From: Actinomycetales bacterium Ga0077552
GTDB lineage: Bacteria > Actinomycetota > Actinomycetes > Actinomycetales > Microbacteriaceae
Length of the DNA stretch: 22,254 nucleotides
Reading direction: 5' to 3'
NCBI GenBank assembly: GCA_001464255.1
Contig: LNFD01000128.1
Location: 1 to 22,254 of the forward strand
Positions 13,240 through 20,955 of this stretch are shown here, piece by piece. The position numbers and the translations under genes were made by a program. Under the pieces are notes generated by a model. It saw only the letters and a list, made by a program, of their open reading frames with translations, was not told where the DNA came from and ran no database searches. Every line of letters begins with the position of its first letter. Within the stretch, counting starts at the first letter, position 1.

Positions 13240-13910
13240 GGCCGGGCATCCTGATCGCCGCCCTCTCGACCCTGCTCATCGCGGGGTGCGCGCCGAGCGG
13301 GGGCTCGCTCGGCCTCGACGCGGTCGCCGAGGAGCGGGCCGCGCGCGCGGAGGAGCGCGTCGACGCCCTGCTCGCCTCTTACGCCGAGTACCTCACCGAC
13401 CGCTGGCCGGGCATCCTGCTGCCCGAGACGACCGTCGAGGCCTGGCTCGGGCCCGGGGTGTGGACGACCGCGTTCCAGAACTGCGCGAGCGAGGCCGCGG
13501 GCCGCGACGTCGTCGTCGACGTCGACGCGGGCATCACGACGAGCCCGCCCCCGCAGACCGCGGGCGAGCTGCGCGACGTCGAGACGGCCATCTACCTCTG
13601 CCAGGGCCGCCTGCCGCCTCCGGGGCTCGGCGTGAGCGACCCCGGGCCGATCGAGGTCGCGTGGGTCTCGTCGTATGCGCGGGATGCCCTGCCCGCGTGC
13701 CTCCGCCGGGAGGGCGTCACGGCCGAGCCCCTGCCCCTCGATCACTTCGCCATCGCCTCCGGCGGCGCGACCCCGGGGTGGGATCCCTATGCGGCCGCGC
13801 GCGGCGACGCGCCCGAGCTGCGCCGCCTGCAGGCGGTCTGCCCGCACCCCTCGGTGCTCCTCGCCACGATCTCGCCCGTCGGCGAGCCGCGCGAGGCGGG
13901 GTCGCGATGA
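13236..13910 (+). CDS. Predicted lipoprotein, paralogue 2 of 4 (five-cysteine family)
   Basis: This 224-residue lipoprotein has a short signal peptide and lipobox IAGC (Cys18). The four conserved cysteines are 83, 122, 155 and 202. Landmarks match the other copies: LDAVAEERAARAEER helix (27-41), LPETTVEAWLGPGVW before Cys83, ETAIYLCQGR at Cys122, SSYARDALPACLRREGV around Cys155, and VCPHPSVLL at Cys202. The GTG start overlaps the preceding stop (GTGA), which favours coupled translation; there is no separate promoter. The region between Cys83 and Cys122 is variable among the four proteins and could be the part that differs in binding. Function is unknown. Confidence 0.82.
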   Translation: MRPGILIAALSTLLIAGCAPSGGSLGLDAVAEERAARAEERVDALLASYAEYLTDRWPGILLPETTVEAWLGPGVWTTAFQNCASEAAGRDVVVDVDAGITTSPPPQTAGELRDVETAIYLCQGRLPPPGLGVSDPGPIEVAWVSSYARDALPACLRREGVTAEPLPLDHFAIASGGATPGWDPYAAARGDAPELRRLQAVCPHPSVLLATISPVGEPREAGSR

Positions 13911-14656
13911 GGCGCCGCGCCGCGCTCGCCGCCGCCCTCGCCGTGCTCGCCCTCGCCGGGTGCGCCGCGCCGCCGGCCGTGCCGAGCCTCGACGCGGTAC
14001 GCGACGAGCGCTCGCTCACGATGACCGCGGCGTGGCTGCGGGCGGCGGCCGCGACCGAGCAGTACATCGAGCGCGACTGGCCCGAGGCCGAGTACCCGCG
14101 CTTGCGGTTCGAGCGATGGGTCGAGGGCGACGACGCGCAAGCCGAGGTGGTGGGGTGCATCGACGAGATCCTCGAGCGGCCCTCGGGCACGATCTCGCCG
14201 AGCGGCATCGTCGACTTCGTGCCGCGGCCCGAGGGCGAGCCCGAGTGGGCCCTGCCGGTGGCGCAGTTGCGCTGCTCGGTGCAGCTCATCGCCTGGACGG
14301 GCCTCTACCCCTTCGGTGGCGAGGTCGAGCAGGAGTGGGTGCGGCACCAGCTCACCGTCGCGCTGCCGCAGTGCGTGCGCCGCTGGGGGGCCGAGCTCGT
14401 GATCGCCGACCTCGACGCCGCGGTCGACGCCTCGATCTACCCCACCTCGGCGGGCCGCTCGGTGAGCGCGACGCAGAGCGTGTGGCTCGCCGCCGAGCTG
14501 CGGCACGTCGACGCCGTGCGGGCCCAGCAGATCCGCGCCGCCTGCCCCGACCCGGGGCGCACGCTCGTGCAGCTCGGGCCCGCCGAGATCCGCCCGCCCG
14601 AGTTCGGGCCATCGGGCGGCGGGCTCACAGGCGCCGAGACGGGGGAGGGGCCGTGA
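13907..14656 (+). CDS. Predicted lipoprotein, paralogue 3 of 4 (five-cysteine family)
   Basis: This 249-residue lipoprotein has a signal peptide with RRR and lipobox LAGC (Cys19). Its conserved cysteines are 84, 123, 156 and 213. It follows the family plan (SLDAVRDER at 27-35; FERWVEG before Cys84; AQLRCSVQ at Cys123; LPQCVRRWGAEL around Cys156; AACPDPGRTLV at Cys213) but has ten extra residues between the last two cysteines and a longer Gly/Pro-rich tail. The start ATG overlaps the previous stop as ATGA. It is the longest of the four. Nothing in it suggests an enzyme active site. Confidence 0.82.
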   Translation: MRRRAALAAALAVLALAGCAAPPAVPSLDAVRDERSLTMTAAWLRAAAATEQYIERDWPEAEYPRLRFERWVEGDDAQAEVVGCIDEILERPSGTISPSGIVDFVPRPEGEPEWALPVAQLRCSVQLIAWTGLYPFGGEVEQEWVRHQLTVALPQCVRRWGAELVIADLDAAVDASIYPTSAGRSVSATQSVWLAAELRHVDAVRAQQIRAACPDPGRTLVQLGPAEIRPPEFGPSGGGLTGAETGEGP

Positions 14657-15330
14657 TGCGCCGGGCGGGCATCCTGGGCCTCGCCGTCGTCGCCGTCCTG
14701 CTGACCGCATGCACCGCCCCGGCAGCGGCGCCCCTCACGCTCGACGACGTCGCGGCCGAGCGCGAGGCGGCCCTCGAGGCGGTCGAGCGCGAGCGCTTCG
14801 AGGCCTTCGTGGCGCAGTCGGGCGGGCGGCTCGACGAGCTGGGGCTGCCGCTGCCCGAGTTCCAGGGCGTCGTGGCGCTCGAGGAGTGGGACGCGGTCGT
14901 CACCGCCTGCATCGAGCGCCTTGACCCGCAGCTCGACGTCGCGCGGCTCGAGGGCGGCTTCTCGGTCAACTACTTCGGCGTCGTGGGCGAGTCGTACGAG
15001 CGCATCCGCTGGACGATCGAGAGCTGCAACGCCCAGTACGGCATCGCGGATGCGCGTGCCGACCGCGCCCCGGGCGTCGTCGAGGCGGCCTGGCGCTACC
15101 AGGACGCCACGCAGCGGCTGCTGCCGTGCCTGCGCGGTATCGGCGCGACCGTGCCGAGCCCGCCGGGCGAGGTCGCCTTCGTCGAGCACGTCGGCACGGG
15201 GCGCGAGTGGAGCCCCTACGCGATGATCGGCATCGACCCCGCGGTGCTCGTGCGGGCCGTCGCGCTGTGCCCGCCGAGCTCGACGCTGCTCGAGGCGCAC
15301 CTCGAGCCTGACGTGGAGCCCCTCCCGTGA
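14656..15330 (+). CDS. Predicted lipoprotein, paralogue 4 of 4 (five-cysteine family)
   Basis: This 224-residue lipoprotein has signal peptide plus lipobox LTAC (Cys19) and the conserved cysteines 85, 124, 158 and 205. Family landmarks: LDDVAAEREAALEAVERERFEAF helix (29-51), LPLPEFQGVVALEEW before Cys85, TIESCNAQYG at Cys124, QRLLPCLRGIGATVPSPP around Cys158 and ALCPPSSTLL at Cys205. ATG 14656 is chosen because GGAGG (14644-14648) is 7 bases upstream; the GTG at 14653, which gives a GTGA overlap, is the alternative and adds one residue. The stop overlaps the next gene (GTGA). Confidence 0.82.
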   Translation: MRRAGILGLAVVAVLLTACTAPAAAPLTLDDVAAEREAALEAVERERFEAFVAQSGGRLDELGLPLPEFQGVVALEEWDAVVTACIERLDPQLDVARLEGGFSVNYFGVVGESYERIRWTIESCNAQYGIADARADRAPGVVEAAWRYQDATQRLLPCLRGIGATVPSPPGEVAFVEHVGTGREWSPYAMIGIDPAVLVRAVALCPPSSTLLEAHLEPDVEPLP

Positions 15331-15842
15331 CCGAGCCCGAGCCCCAGCCCGCGCCGCCGTGGCCGGTGGCGGTCGTGCGCGCGCGGGCGCGGAACTGGGT
15401 GCGCCGCCTCGTCGTGGTGGGCGCGGCGGTGATCGTCGGCTCGTGGGCGCTCGTGGGCGACGCCGTCGAGCCGGGCATCCTGCGCATCGTCGTCAGCCTG
15501 CTCGTGCTCGCGGCCTTCGGCGTCGTCGCGACGAGCGTCTCGGCGATCACGATGCGCTGGCGCACCTCGCTGCGCTCCGACGGCGAGGCACTCGTCGTAC
15601 GCGACCCGCTCGGCGCCCGCGTCGTGCCGCACCGCGAGGGGCTGGCGCTCGGCCGCTGGCTCGACAGCCGCGACCGGCCCGTGCACTGGCTGCTCGACGA
15701 GGGGCGCCCGGCCGTGCCGCTGAGCCCCGACCTCGATCCTGTCGACCTCGAGGCCTTCGCGCACCGCGTGGGGCTGCCGGTCGTCGACCACGACGGCGCG
15801 CCGCGTGCCGGCGGTGCACTAGGCCGCGACACGCCGGGCTGA
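15327..15842 (+). CDS. Hypothetical membrane protein at the end of the lipoprotein operon
   Basis: This 171-residue protein has a Pro-rich N-terminus, two membrane helices (about 27-45 and 51-73), and a soluble part of about 95 residues in which a beta-strand pattern (RTSLRSDGEALVVRDPLGARVVPHREG) suggests a PH-like or DUF-type fold. I do not recognise a named family. The GTG start overlaps the stop of the fourth lipoprotein (GTGA), so it belongs to the same operon and may anchor or serve the lipoproteins from the membrane; this is inference from position. Its stop overlaps the -10-like element of the pnp promoter. Confidence 0.72.
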   Translation: MTEPEPQPAPPWPVAVVRARARNWVRRLVVVGAAVIVGSWALVGDAVEPGILRIVVSLLVLAAFGVVATSVSAITMRWRTSLRSDGEALVVRDPLGARVVPHREGLALGRWLDSRDRPVHWLLDEGRPAVPLSPDLDPVDLEAFAHRVGLPVVDHDGAPRAGGALGRDTPG

Positions 15843-15848
15843 TACTCT
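15841..15848 (+). promoter_or_regulatory. Candidate pnp promoter -10 (GATACT/TACTCT)
   Basis: TGATACTCT overlaps the stop codon of the preceding gene and reads as a -10 element. It would give pnp a leader of about 245 bases with marked folding potential. A second candidate, TACTGT, lies within GTCTACTGTTG near 15970. Confidence 0.35.
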
Positions 15849-15855
15849 GGGCTCT

Positions 15856-15885
15856 GGCGCGTTTCCTCGCGCCATTCACGTGAAT
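15856..15885 (+). promoter_or_regulatory. Hairpin and 12-bp palindrome in the pnp leader
   Basis: GGCGCG (15856-15861) pairs with CGCGCC (15868-15873), loop TTTCCT. It is followed at once by the perfect palindrome ATTCACGTGAAT (15874-15885). In other bacteria the pnp leader is a target of RNase III and of PNPase itself; whether this applies here is not known. The palindrome could equally be a protein site. Confidence 0.4.
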
Positions 15886-16096
15886 ACCGCACGGAGCAGG
15901 CCGGCTCGAAGCTGGTCACCGGTGGTGATCTCCCGAATCGATGCCACGAGGGCGCCGGTGCGGTGGATGTCTACTGTTGGCCAGAGCAGACCCGGCGGCA
16001 CATCGCCGACGTCCCTTCCTGCCCGCTCCCGCTCCGCGTGCACGCGCGCGCTCCCATACGGGGAGCCCGCGCACAGACGCAAAGGAGAGAGACCTC

Positions 16097-18364
16097 GTGG
16101 AAGGTCCTGAAATCAAGTTCGCCGAGACGGTTCTCGACAACGGCAAGTACGGAAAGCGCACCATCCGATTCGAGACCGGCCGTCTCGCGCAGCAGGCGCA
16201 GGGCGCCGTCGCCGCCTACCTCGACGAGGAGACGATGCTGCTGAGCGCCACGAGCGCCGGCAAGCACCCCCGTGAGGGCTTCGACTTCTTCCCCCTGACG
16301 GTCGACGTGGAGGAGCGCGCGTACGCCGCGGGCAAGATCCCCGGCTCGTTCTTCCGTCGCGAGGGCCGCCCCTCGACTGAGGCCATCCTCGTCTGCCGCC
16401 TCATCGACCGCCCGCTGCGCCCGACCTTCATCGAGGGCCTGCGCAACGAGGTGCAGATCGTCATCACGGTGCTGAGCATCGCGCCCGACGAGTTCTACGA
16501 CGCCCTCGCGATCAACGCCGCGAGCGCCTCGACCCAGATCTCGGGCCTGCCCTTCAGCGGCCCGATCGCCTCGGTGCGCCTCGCGCTCATGCCCGACACC
16601 AACGGCGGCGGCCAGTGGGTCGCCTTCCCGAAGCACAGCCAGCTCGCCGAGGCGGTCTTCGACATCATCGTCGCCGGCCGTGTTGTGACGAACGCCGACG
16701 GCAGCGAAGACGTGGCCATCACCATGGTCGAGGCCGAGGCCACCGACGGCAGCTGGAACCTCATCCAGGGCGGCGCGGTCAAGCCGAGCGAAGAGGTCGT
16801 GGCCCAGGGCCTCGAGGCTTCGAAGCCCTTCATCATGCAGCTCGCCAAGGCGCAGCTCGAGCTCGCCGCGCAGTCGGCGAAGGAGATCCAGGACTACCCG
16901 GTCTTCCTCTCCTACAGCCCCGAGCTGTACAGCGCCGTCGACGAGGTCGCGCACGCCGAGCTCGCCGGGGTCTACCAGATCGCCGACAAGGTCGAGCGCC
17001 AGACGGCCGACGACGCCCTCAAGGCCCGCACGAAGGCGGCCATCGAGGCGAAGGTCGCCGACGGCTCGCTGCCCGAGGAGGCGCTGAAGGACTTCAGCGC
17101 CGCGTACAAGTCGGTCTCGAAGAAGATCATGCGCACGCGCGTGCTCACCGAGGGCGTGCGTATCGACGGCCGCGGTCTCGCCGACATCCGGGCGCTCGAT
17201 GCCGAGGTGCAGGTCATCCCGCGCGTGCACGGTTCGGCCATCTTCCAGCGCGGCGAGACGCAGATCCTCGGCGTCACGACCCTCAACATGCTCAAGATGG
17301 AGCAGCAGATCGACTCGCTGAACCCCGTCACGAGCAAGCGCTACCTGCACCACTACAACTTCCCGCCCTACTCGACCGGTGAGACCGGCCGCGTGGGCAG
17401 CCCCAAGCGCCGCGAGATCGGGCACGGCTTCCTCGCCGAGCGCGCTCTCGTGCCGGTGCTGCCGAGCCGCGAAGAGTTCCCCTACGCGATCCGCCAGGTC
17501 AGCGAGGCGCTGAGCTCGAACGGCTCGACCTCGATGGGCTCGGTGTGCGCGTCGACCCTGTCGCTGCTCAACGCGGGTGTGCCCCTCAAGGCGCCCGTCG
17601 CCGGCATCGCGATGGGCCTCATCAGCGACGTGGTGGATGGTGAGACCCGCTACGCGGCCCTCACCGACATCCTCGGCGCGGAGGACGCCCTCGGCGACAT
17701 GGACTTCAAGGTCGCCGGCACGAGCGAGTTCGTCACGGCCATCCAGCTCGACACCAAGCTCGACGGCATCCCGTCGTCGGTGCTGCAGCAGGCGCTCGGC
17801 CAGGCGAAGGACGCCCGCATGGCGATCCTCGCGGTCATGAACCAGGCGATCGACGCCCCCGACGAGATGGCGCCCACCGCGCCGCGCGTCATCAGCGTGC
17901 AGATCCCCGTCGACAAGATCGGCGAGCTGATCGGCCCGAAGGGCAAGACGATCAACGCGATCCAGGACGAGACCGGCGCGCAGATCTCGATCGAGGAGGA
18001 CGGCACGGTGTACATCGGCGCCGTCGACGGCGCCTCGGCCGAGGCCGCCCGCCTGCAGGTCAACGCGATCGCCAACCCGATCAACCCCGAGGTCGGCGAG
18101 CAGTACCTGGGCACGGTCGTGAAGCTGGCCGCCTTCGGCGCCTTCGTCTCGCTCATGCCGGGCAAAGACGGTCTGCTGCACATCAGCGAGGTGCGCAAGC
18201 TCGCCGGCGGCAAGCGCGTCGACAACGTCGAGGACGTGCTCTCGGTGGGACAGAAGATCCTCGTCGAGATCACCAAGACCGACGACCGTGGCAAGCTCTC
18301 GCTCGCCCCGGTGCTCGCCGAGGGCGAGGGCGGCGACGCCCCCGCCGAGGGTGAAGACGGCTAA
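16097..18364 (+). CDS. pnp: Polyribonucleotide nucleotidyltransferase (PNPase)
   Basis: This 755-residue phosphorolytic 3'-5' exoribonuclease works in mRNA decay and, in Actinobacteria, in 3'-tail addition. It acts as a ring-shaped trimer. Domains in order: RNase PH-1 (about 10-145), linker helical domain (about 150-330), RNase PH-2 (about 340-560) with the catalytic aspartates D530 and D536 in GAEDALGDMD, KH domain (about 585-650) with loop GPKG (613-616), and S1 domain (about 668-737) starting EQYLGTVVKLAAFGAFV. The C-terminal tail is acidic and Gly/Ala-rich. GTG 16097 is chosen because AAAGGAGA (16081-16088) is 8 bases upstream and EGPEIKFAETVLDNG is the usual N-terminus. It is separated from rpsO by the lipoprotein operon and ends at a 21-bp perfect hairpin. 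Confidence 0.97.
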   Translation: MEGPEIKFAETVLDNGKYGKRTIRFETGRLAQQAQGAVAAYLDEETMLLSATSAGKHPREGFDFFPLTVDVEERAYAAGKIPGSFFRREGRPSTEAILVCRLIDRPLRPTFIEGLRNEVQIVITVLSIAPDEFYDALAINAASASTQISGLPFSGPIASVRLALMPDTNGGGQWVAFPKHSQLAEAVFDIIVAGRVVTNADGSEDVAITMVEAEATDGSWNLIQGGAVKPSEEVVAQGLEASKPFIMQLAKAQLELAAQSAKEIQDYPVFLSYSPELYSAVDEVAHAELAGVYQIADKVERQTADDALKARTKAAIEAKVADGSLPEEALKDFSAAYKSVSKKIMRTRVLTEGVRIDGRGLADIRALDAEVQVIPRVHGSAIFQRGETQILGVTTLNMLKMEQQIDSLNPVTSKRYLHHYNFPPYSTGETGRVGSPKRREIGHGFLAERALVPVLPSREEFPYAIRQVSEALSSNGSTSMGSVCASTLSLLNAGVPLKAPVAGIAMGLISDVVDGETRYAALTDILGAEDALGDMDFKVAGTSEFVTAIQLDTKLDGIPSSVLQQALGQAKDARMAILAVMNQAIDAPDEMAPTAPRVISVQIPVDKIGELIGPKGKTINAIQDETGAQISIEEDGTVYIGAVDGASAEAARLQVNAIANPINPEVGEQYLGTVVKLAAFGAFVSLMPGKDGLLHISEVRKLAGGKRVDNVEDVLSVGQKILVEITKTDDRGKLSLAPVLAEGEGGDAPAEGEDG

Positions 18365-18382
18365 GCGCCCGACCCGGTTCTG

Positions 18383-18428
18383 AACGACGGATGCCCGCCC
18401 TCCTGCTGGAGGGCGGGCATCCGTCGTT
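18383..18428. terminator. Bidirectional terminator, perfect 21-bp stem
   Basis: Bases 18383-18403 are exactly complementary to 18408-18428 with loop TGCT. The stem has AA/TT at its base and GC-rich core. It lies 18 bases after the pnp stop and 11 bases before the stop of the convergent ABC permease gene, so it can serve both strands. Confidence 0.88.
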
Positions 18429-18439
18429 CGTGCCGCGGG

Positions 18440-19252
18440 TCAGACGGCCACGTCGCGCCGACGGAAGGCCAGCACCGCGACGACCACGGCGACGGCCGCG
18501 ACCGCGTACAGCAGCCCCATGAGCCCGTCGAACCCGTTCGCGAGGGGCTCGGCGCCGTACGCCCAGAAGTAGGGCGACAGGGCGTGCAGCCACTCGAGGT
18601 CGGGGTTCTGGTTGCCGAGCGCGTTGAGCGCGTACCCGAGCACCGCAACGCCTGCGGCCGCGCCGACCGCCAGGCTGCGGCGGCCCACGATGGCCCCCGT
18701 CATGGTGCCCACCGCGGCGGTCAGCAGCCCGAGGCCGAGCAGCGATACCGAGCCGGCGACGATGCCCTCGACCGAGAGCTCGAGCGCCGCGGGCTCGTTG
18801 AGCGCGAGCACCATGAGCGCCAGCAGGGTCGCGAGCGCGAGCAGCTTGAGGGCGATCGCCCCGAAGCGCTCGAGCACGAGCTGGGTGCGGTCGACCCCGT
18901 GCGCGAGCGTGAGCTCGAGCGTGCCGCGCTCGTCATCGCCCGCGATGATCGACGAGCCCCAGCCCACCGCCGCGATCGTGACGAGCACGAAGCCGATGAG
19001 GCCGTGCACGGTGCCCTGCGTGTAGCCGGCACCCGTCGTGATCTGGTCGTAGCTGAGGGCCGCGACGAGCTCGGGCGGCAGGCTCTCGATGATGGCGAGG
19101 AACTCGGGGTTGCCGCCGATCGTCGAGTACAGGGGCAGGTACATGCCCACGACCCCGGCGAGGCCGAGGCTCCAGCCGATGAGACCCCGCCAGCTGTCGG
19201 CGAGCACGCGCCGCAGCAGGGGGAGCGGGCGGCGGACGGTCATCGTGGTCAT
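18440..19252 (-). CDS. ABC transporter permease (ABC-2 type)
   Basis: This 270-residue membrane protein has six predicted helices and pairs with the ATPase encoded just upstream. ABC-2 family traits include the first helix followed by a large extracellular loop with NPEFLAIIESLPPELVAAL (about 48-66) and the DDERGTLELTLAHGVDRTQ segment (about 106-124) of the cytoplasmic coupling region. Half-size exporters of this kind commonly move drugs, antibiotics or lipids; the cargo cannot be read from sequence. The start ATG 19252 overlaps the ATPase stop by 4 bases (ATGA), which fixes it and implies a fixed stoichiometry. Transcription ends at the shared hairpin at 18383-18428. Confidence 0.85.
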   Translation of the reverse strand: MTTMTVRRPLPLLRRVLADSWRGLIGWSLGLAGVVGMYLPLYSTIGGNPEFLAIIESLPPELVAALSYDQITTGAGYTQGTVHGLIGFVLVTIAAVGWGSSIIAGDDERGTLELTLAHGVDRTQLVLERFGAIALKLLALATLLALMVLALNEPAALELSVEGIVAGSVSLLGLGLLTAAVGTMTGAIVGRRSLAVGAAAGVAVLGYALNALGNQNPDLEWLHALSPYFWAYGAEPLANGFDGLMGLLYAVAAVAVVVAVLAFRRRDVAV

Positions 19253-20175
19253 CGGTCGCCCTCCTCGCCCAGGGTGCCGTAGAAGCCGAGCACGGCGCTC
19301 TCCAGGTCGGGTTCCTGCACGACGAGGTCGAGCGGCTCGCTCACCGCGACGGCCGCCACGAAGGCCGCGACACCGTCGCCGAGCTCGCCGTGGATCGTGA
19401 CGGTACCGTCGCTCTCCTCGTACCGCAGCTCTTCCAGGTGGGGCAGGGCGCCGAGGCGGGCGAGCAGCGCGTCACGGGCATCCGGTCGCACGGTGACGCG
19501 CACCGAGCGGCGGGCAGCGGCCCGCAACCGGTCGACGGTGCTGACGTCGACGATGCGGCCGGCGCGCAGCACCGCCACGTCGTCGGCGGCCTGCTGGATC
19601 TCGCTGATGACGTGCGAGCTCAGGAAGACCGTGCGGCCGGCGTCGCGGGCCTCGCGCACCATCGTGAGGAACTCCTGCTGCACGAGCGGGTCGAGCCCGC
19701 TCGTCGGCTCGTCGAGCACGAGCAGCTCGGGGTCGTGCATGAAGGCCTGCACGAGGCCGACCTTCTGCTTGTTGCCCTTGCTGAGCGATCGCACGGGGCG
19801 CCCCAGGTCGAGGCCGAGCCGCTCCGAGAGCTGCTCGATGCGGCCGACGGCGACCGGGCCGCTGAGCTCGGCGTAGTGCCGCAGCAGCCCGTGCGCGGTC
19901 GCGCGCCCCTCGAGGGCGAGCTCGCCCGGCAGGTAGCCGATGCGTCGCCGCAGGTCGGGGCCGGCCGTGCGGGGGTCGGCGCCGAGCACCCGCACCTCGC
20001 CGCTCGTCGCGCGGATGATGTCGAGCAGCACCCGCATGGTCGTGGTCTTGCCGGCCCCGTTGGGGCCGATGACGCCGAAGACGCGGCCGGGCTCGATCGT
20101 GAGGTCGATGCCGTGCAGCGCCGTGCGGCGTCCGTAGCGCTTCGTGAGCGCGCGTGTCTGAATGACGGGGGTCAT
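19249..20175 (-). CDS. ABC transporter ATP-binding protein
   Basis: This 308-residue ATPase drives the permease encoded downstream. Visible motifs: Walker A GPNGAGKTT (38-46), signature LSKGNKQKV (131-139), Walker B LLVLDEP (151-157) and switch histidine H188 in LSSHVISE. The signature has K in place of the more usual G (LSGGQ), as is common in drug- and bacitracin-type exporters (DrrA/BcrA group). A C-terminal extension of about 85 residues (DUF4162-like) may bind the permease or regulate. AAAGGA lies upstream of the ATG. A 41-base gap separates it from the TetR gene, which is on the same strand and likely co-transcribed. Confidence 0.9.
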   Translation of the reverse strand: MTPVIQTRALTKRYGRRTALHGIDLTIEPGRVFGVIGPNGAGKTTTMRVLLDIIRATSGEVRVLGADPRTAGPDLRRRIGYLPGELALEGRATAHGLLRHYAELSGPVAVGRIEQLSERLGLDLGRPVRSLSKGNKQKVGLVQAFMHDPELLVLDEPTSGLDPLVQQEFLTMVREARDAGRTVFLSSHVISEIQQAADDVAVLRAGRIVDVSTVDRLRAAARRSVRVTVRPDARDALLARLGALPHLEELRYEESDGTVTIHGELGDGVAAFVAAVAVSEPLDLVVQEPDLESAVLGFYGTLGEEGDR

Positions 20176-20216
20176 CCCCGGGTCCTTTCGTTCGAGGGGC
20201 GCCGTGCGGCGCCGAA

Positions 20217-20945
20217 TCAGGGGTCGGATGCCGGGGGCGCCGGCGGGTCCGGGTCCTGATTCGGGTCTCCCGCGCCCTTGTCGGATCGCGGGCCGCGGCT
20301 CGTCTCCGGGCTGCCGGCCAGCGCAGCGCTGGCGGCCTCGAGGATCGCGGGGGAGCGGTAGAGACCGTACGTGTAGAGCTCGAGGGTGGGCACCGTCATG
20401 CGGCGCACGAGTGCGGGGCTCAGGCCCTGCTCGCCCAGCGCGCGGCCGAGGTGGTGCTCGAGCAGCAGGGGCATGAGGCCGTGCGCCGCGATGATGACGG
20501 CCGTCATGGCCGGGTCGCTGCTCGCGCGCATCGCGCCAGCGGCGACGCCCTGGTCGATCATGGTGCGCGTGCGCGCCACGAGGTCGTCGAACAGCCTTTC
20601 GCCGGCCTCGCCCCCGTCGGTGATCATGCGCGTGAGGTAGTCGAGACTCGCCCGGTGGGTCTCGACGTCGGCGAGCCAGCGCTGCATCGTCGCGGCGAGG
20701 TCACCGGCCTCGGTCTCGAGCATGCTCTCCTTCCGGCCCATGATCTCCTCGACGATGCGGGCGTCGCACGCGGCGCGCAGCGCCTCCTTCGAGCCGAAGT
20801 GGTGGATCACGAGGGCGGGGCTCACTCCGGCCCGCACGGCGATATCCCGCACCGAGGCGCCCGCGTAGCCGTGGCGCCCGAAGAGGGCGAGAGCGGCATC
20901 CCGGATGCGATCGCGGGTCGTCGCGTCGGTGGGAGCGGGGGCCAT
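20217..20945 (-). CDS. TetR family transcriptional regulator
   Basis: This 242-residue repressor has an N-terminal helix-turn-helix (about 28-52; SVRDIAVRAGVSPALVIHHFGSK) and a C-terminal all-helical ligand domain. It heads the operon with the ABC exporter genes, so it probably senses the exporter's substrate and represses the operon, itself included. ATG 20945 is chosen because the -10-like TAGTAT (20953-20958 on this strand) lies 7 bases upstream, with a near-perfect palindrome over it. The frame stays open another 10 codons, but these would run over the operator. The C-terminus is Pro/Asp-rich. Confidence 0.88.
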   Translation of the reverse strand: MAPAPTDATTRDRIRDAALALFGRHGYAGASVRDIAVRAGVSPALVIHHFGSKEALRAACDARIVEEIMGRKESMLETEAGDLAATMQRWLADVETHRASLDYLTRMITDGGEAGERLFDDLVARTRTMIDQGVAAGAMRASSDPAMTAVIIAAHGLMPLLLEHHLGRALGEQGLSPALVRRMTVPTLELYTYGLYRSPAILEAASAALAGSPETSRGPRSDKGAGDPNQDPDPPAPPASDP

Positions 20946-20955
20946 GACCGCAATA

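Noticed and set aside
15971..18181. A 736-codon open frame opposite pnp
   Set aside because: Low-complexity Asp/Glu/Arg/Leu sequence that mirrors pnp codons; no ribosome site or domain.
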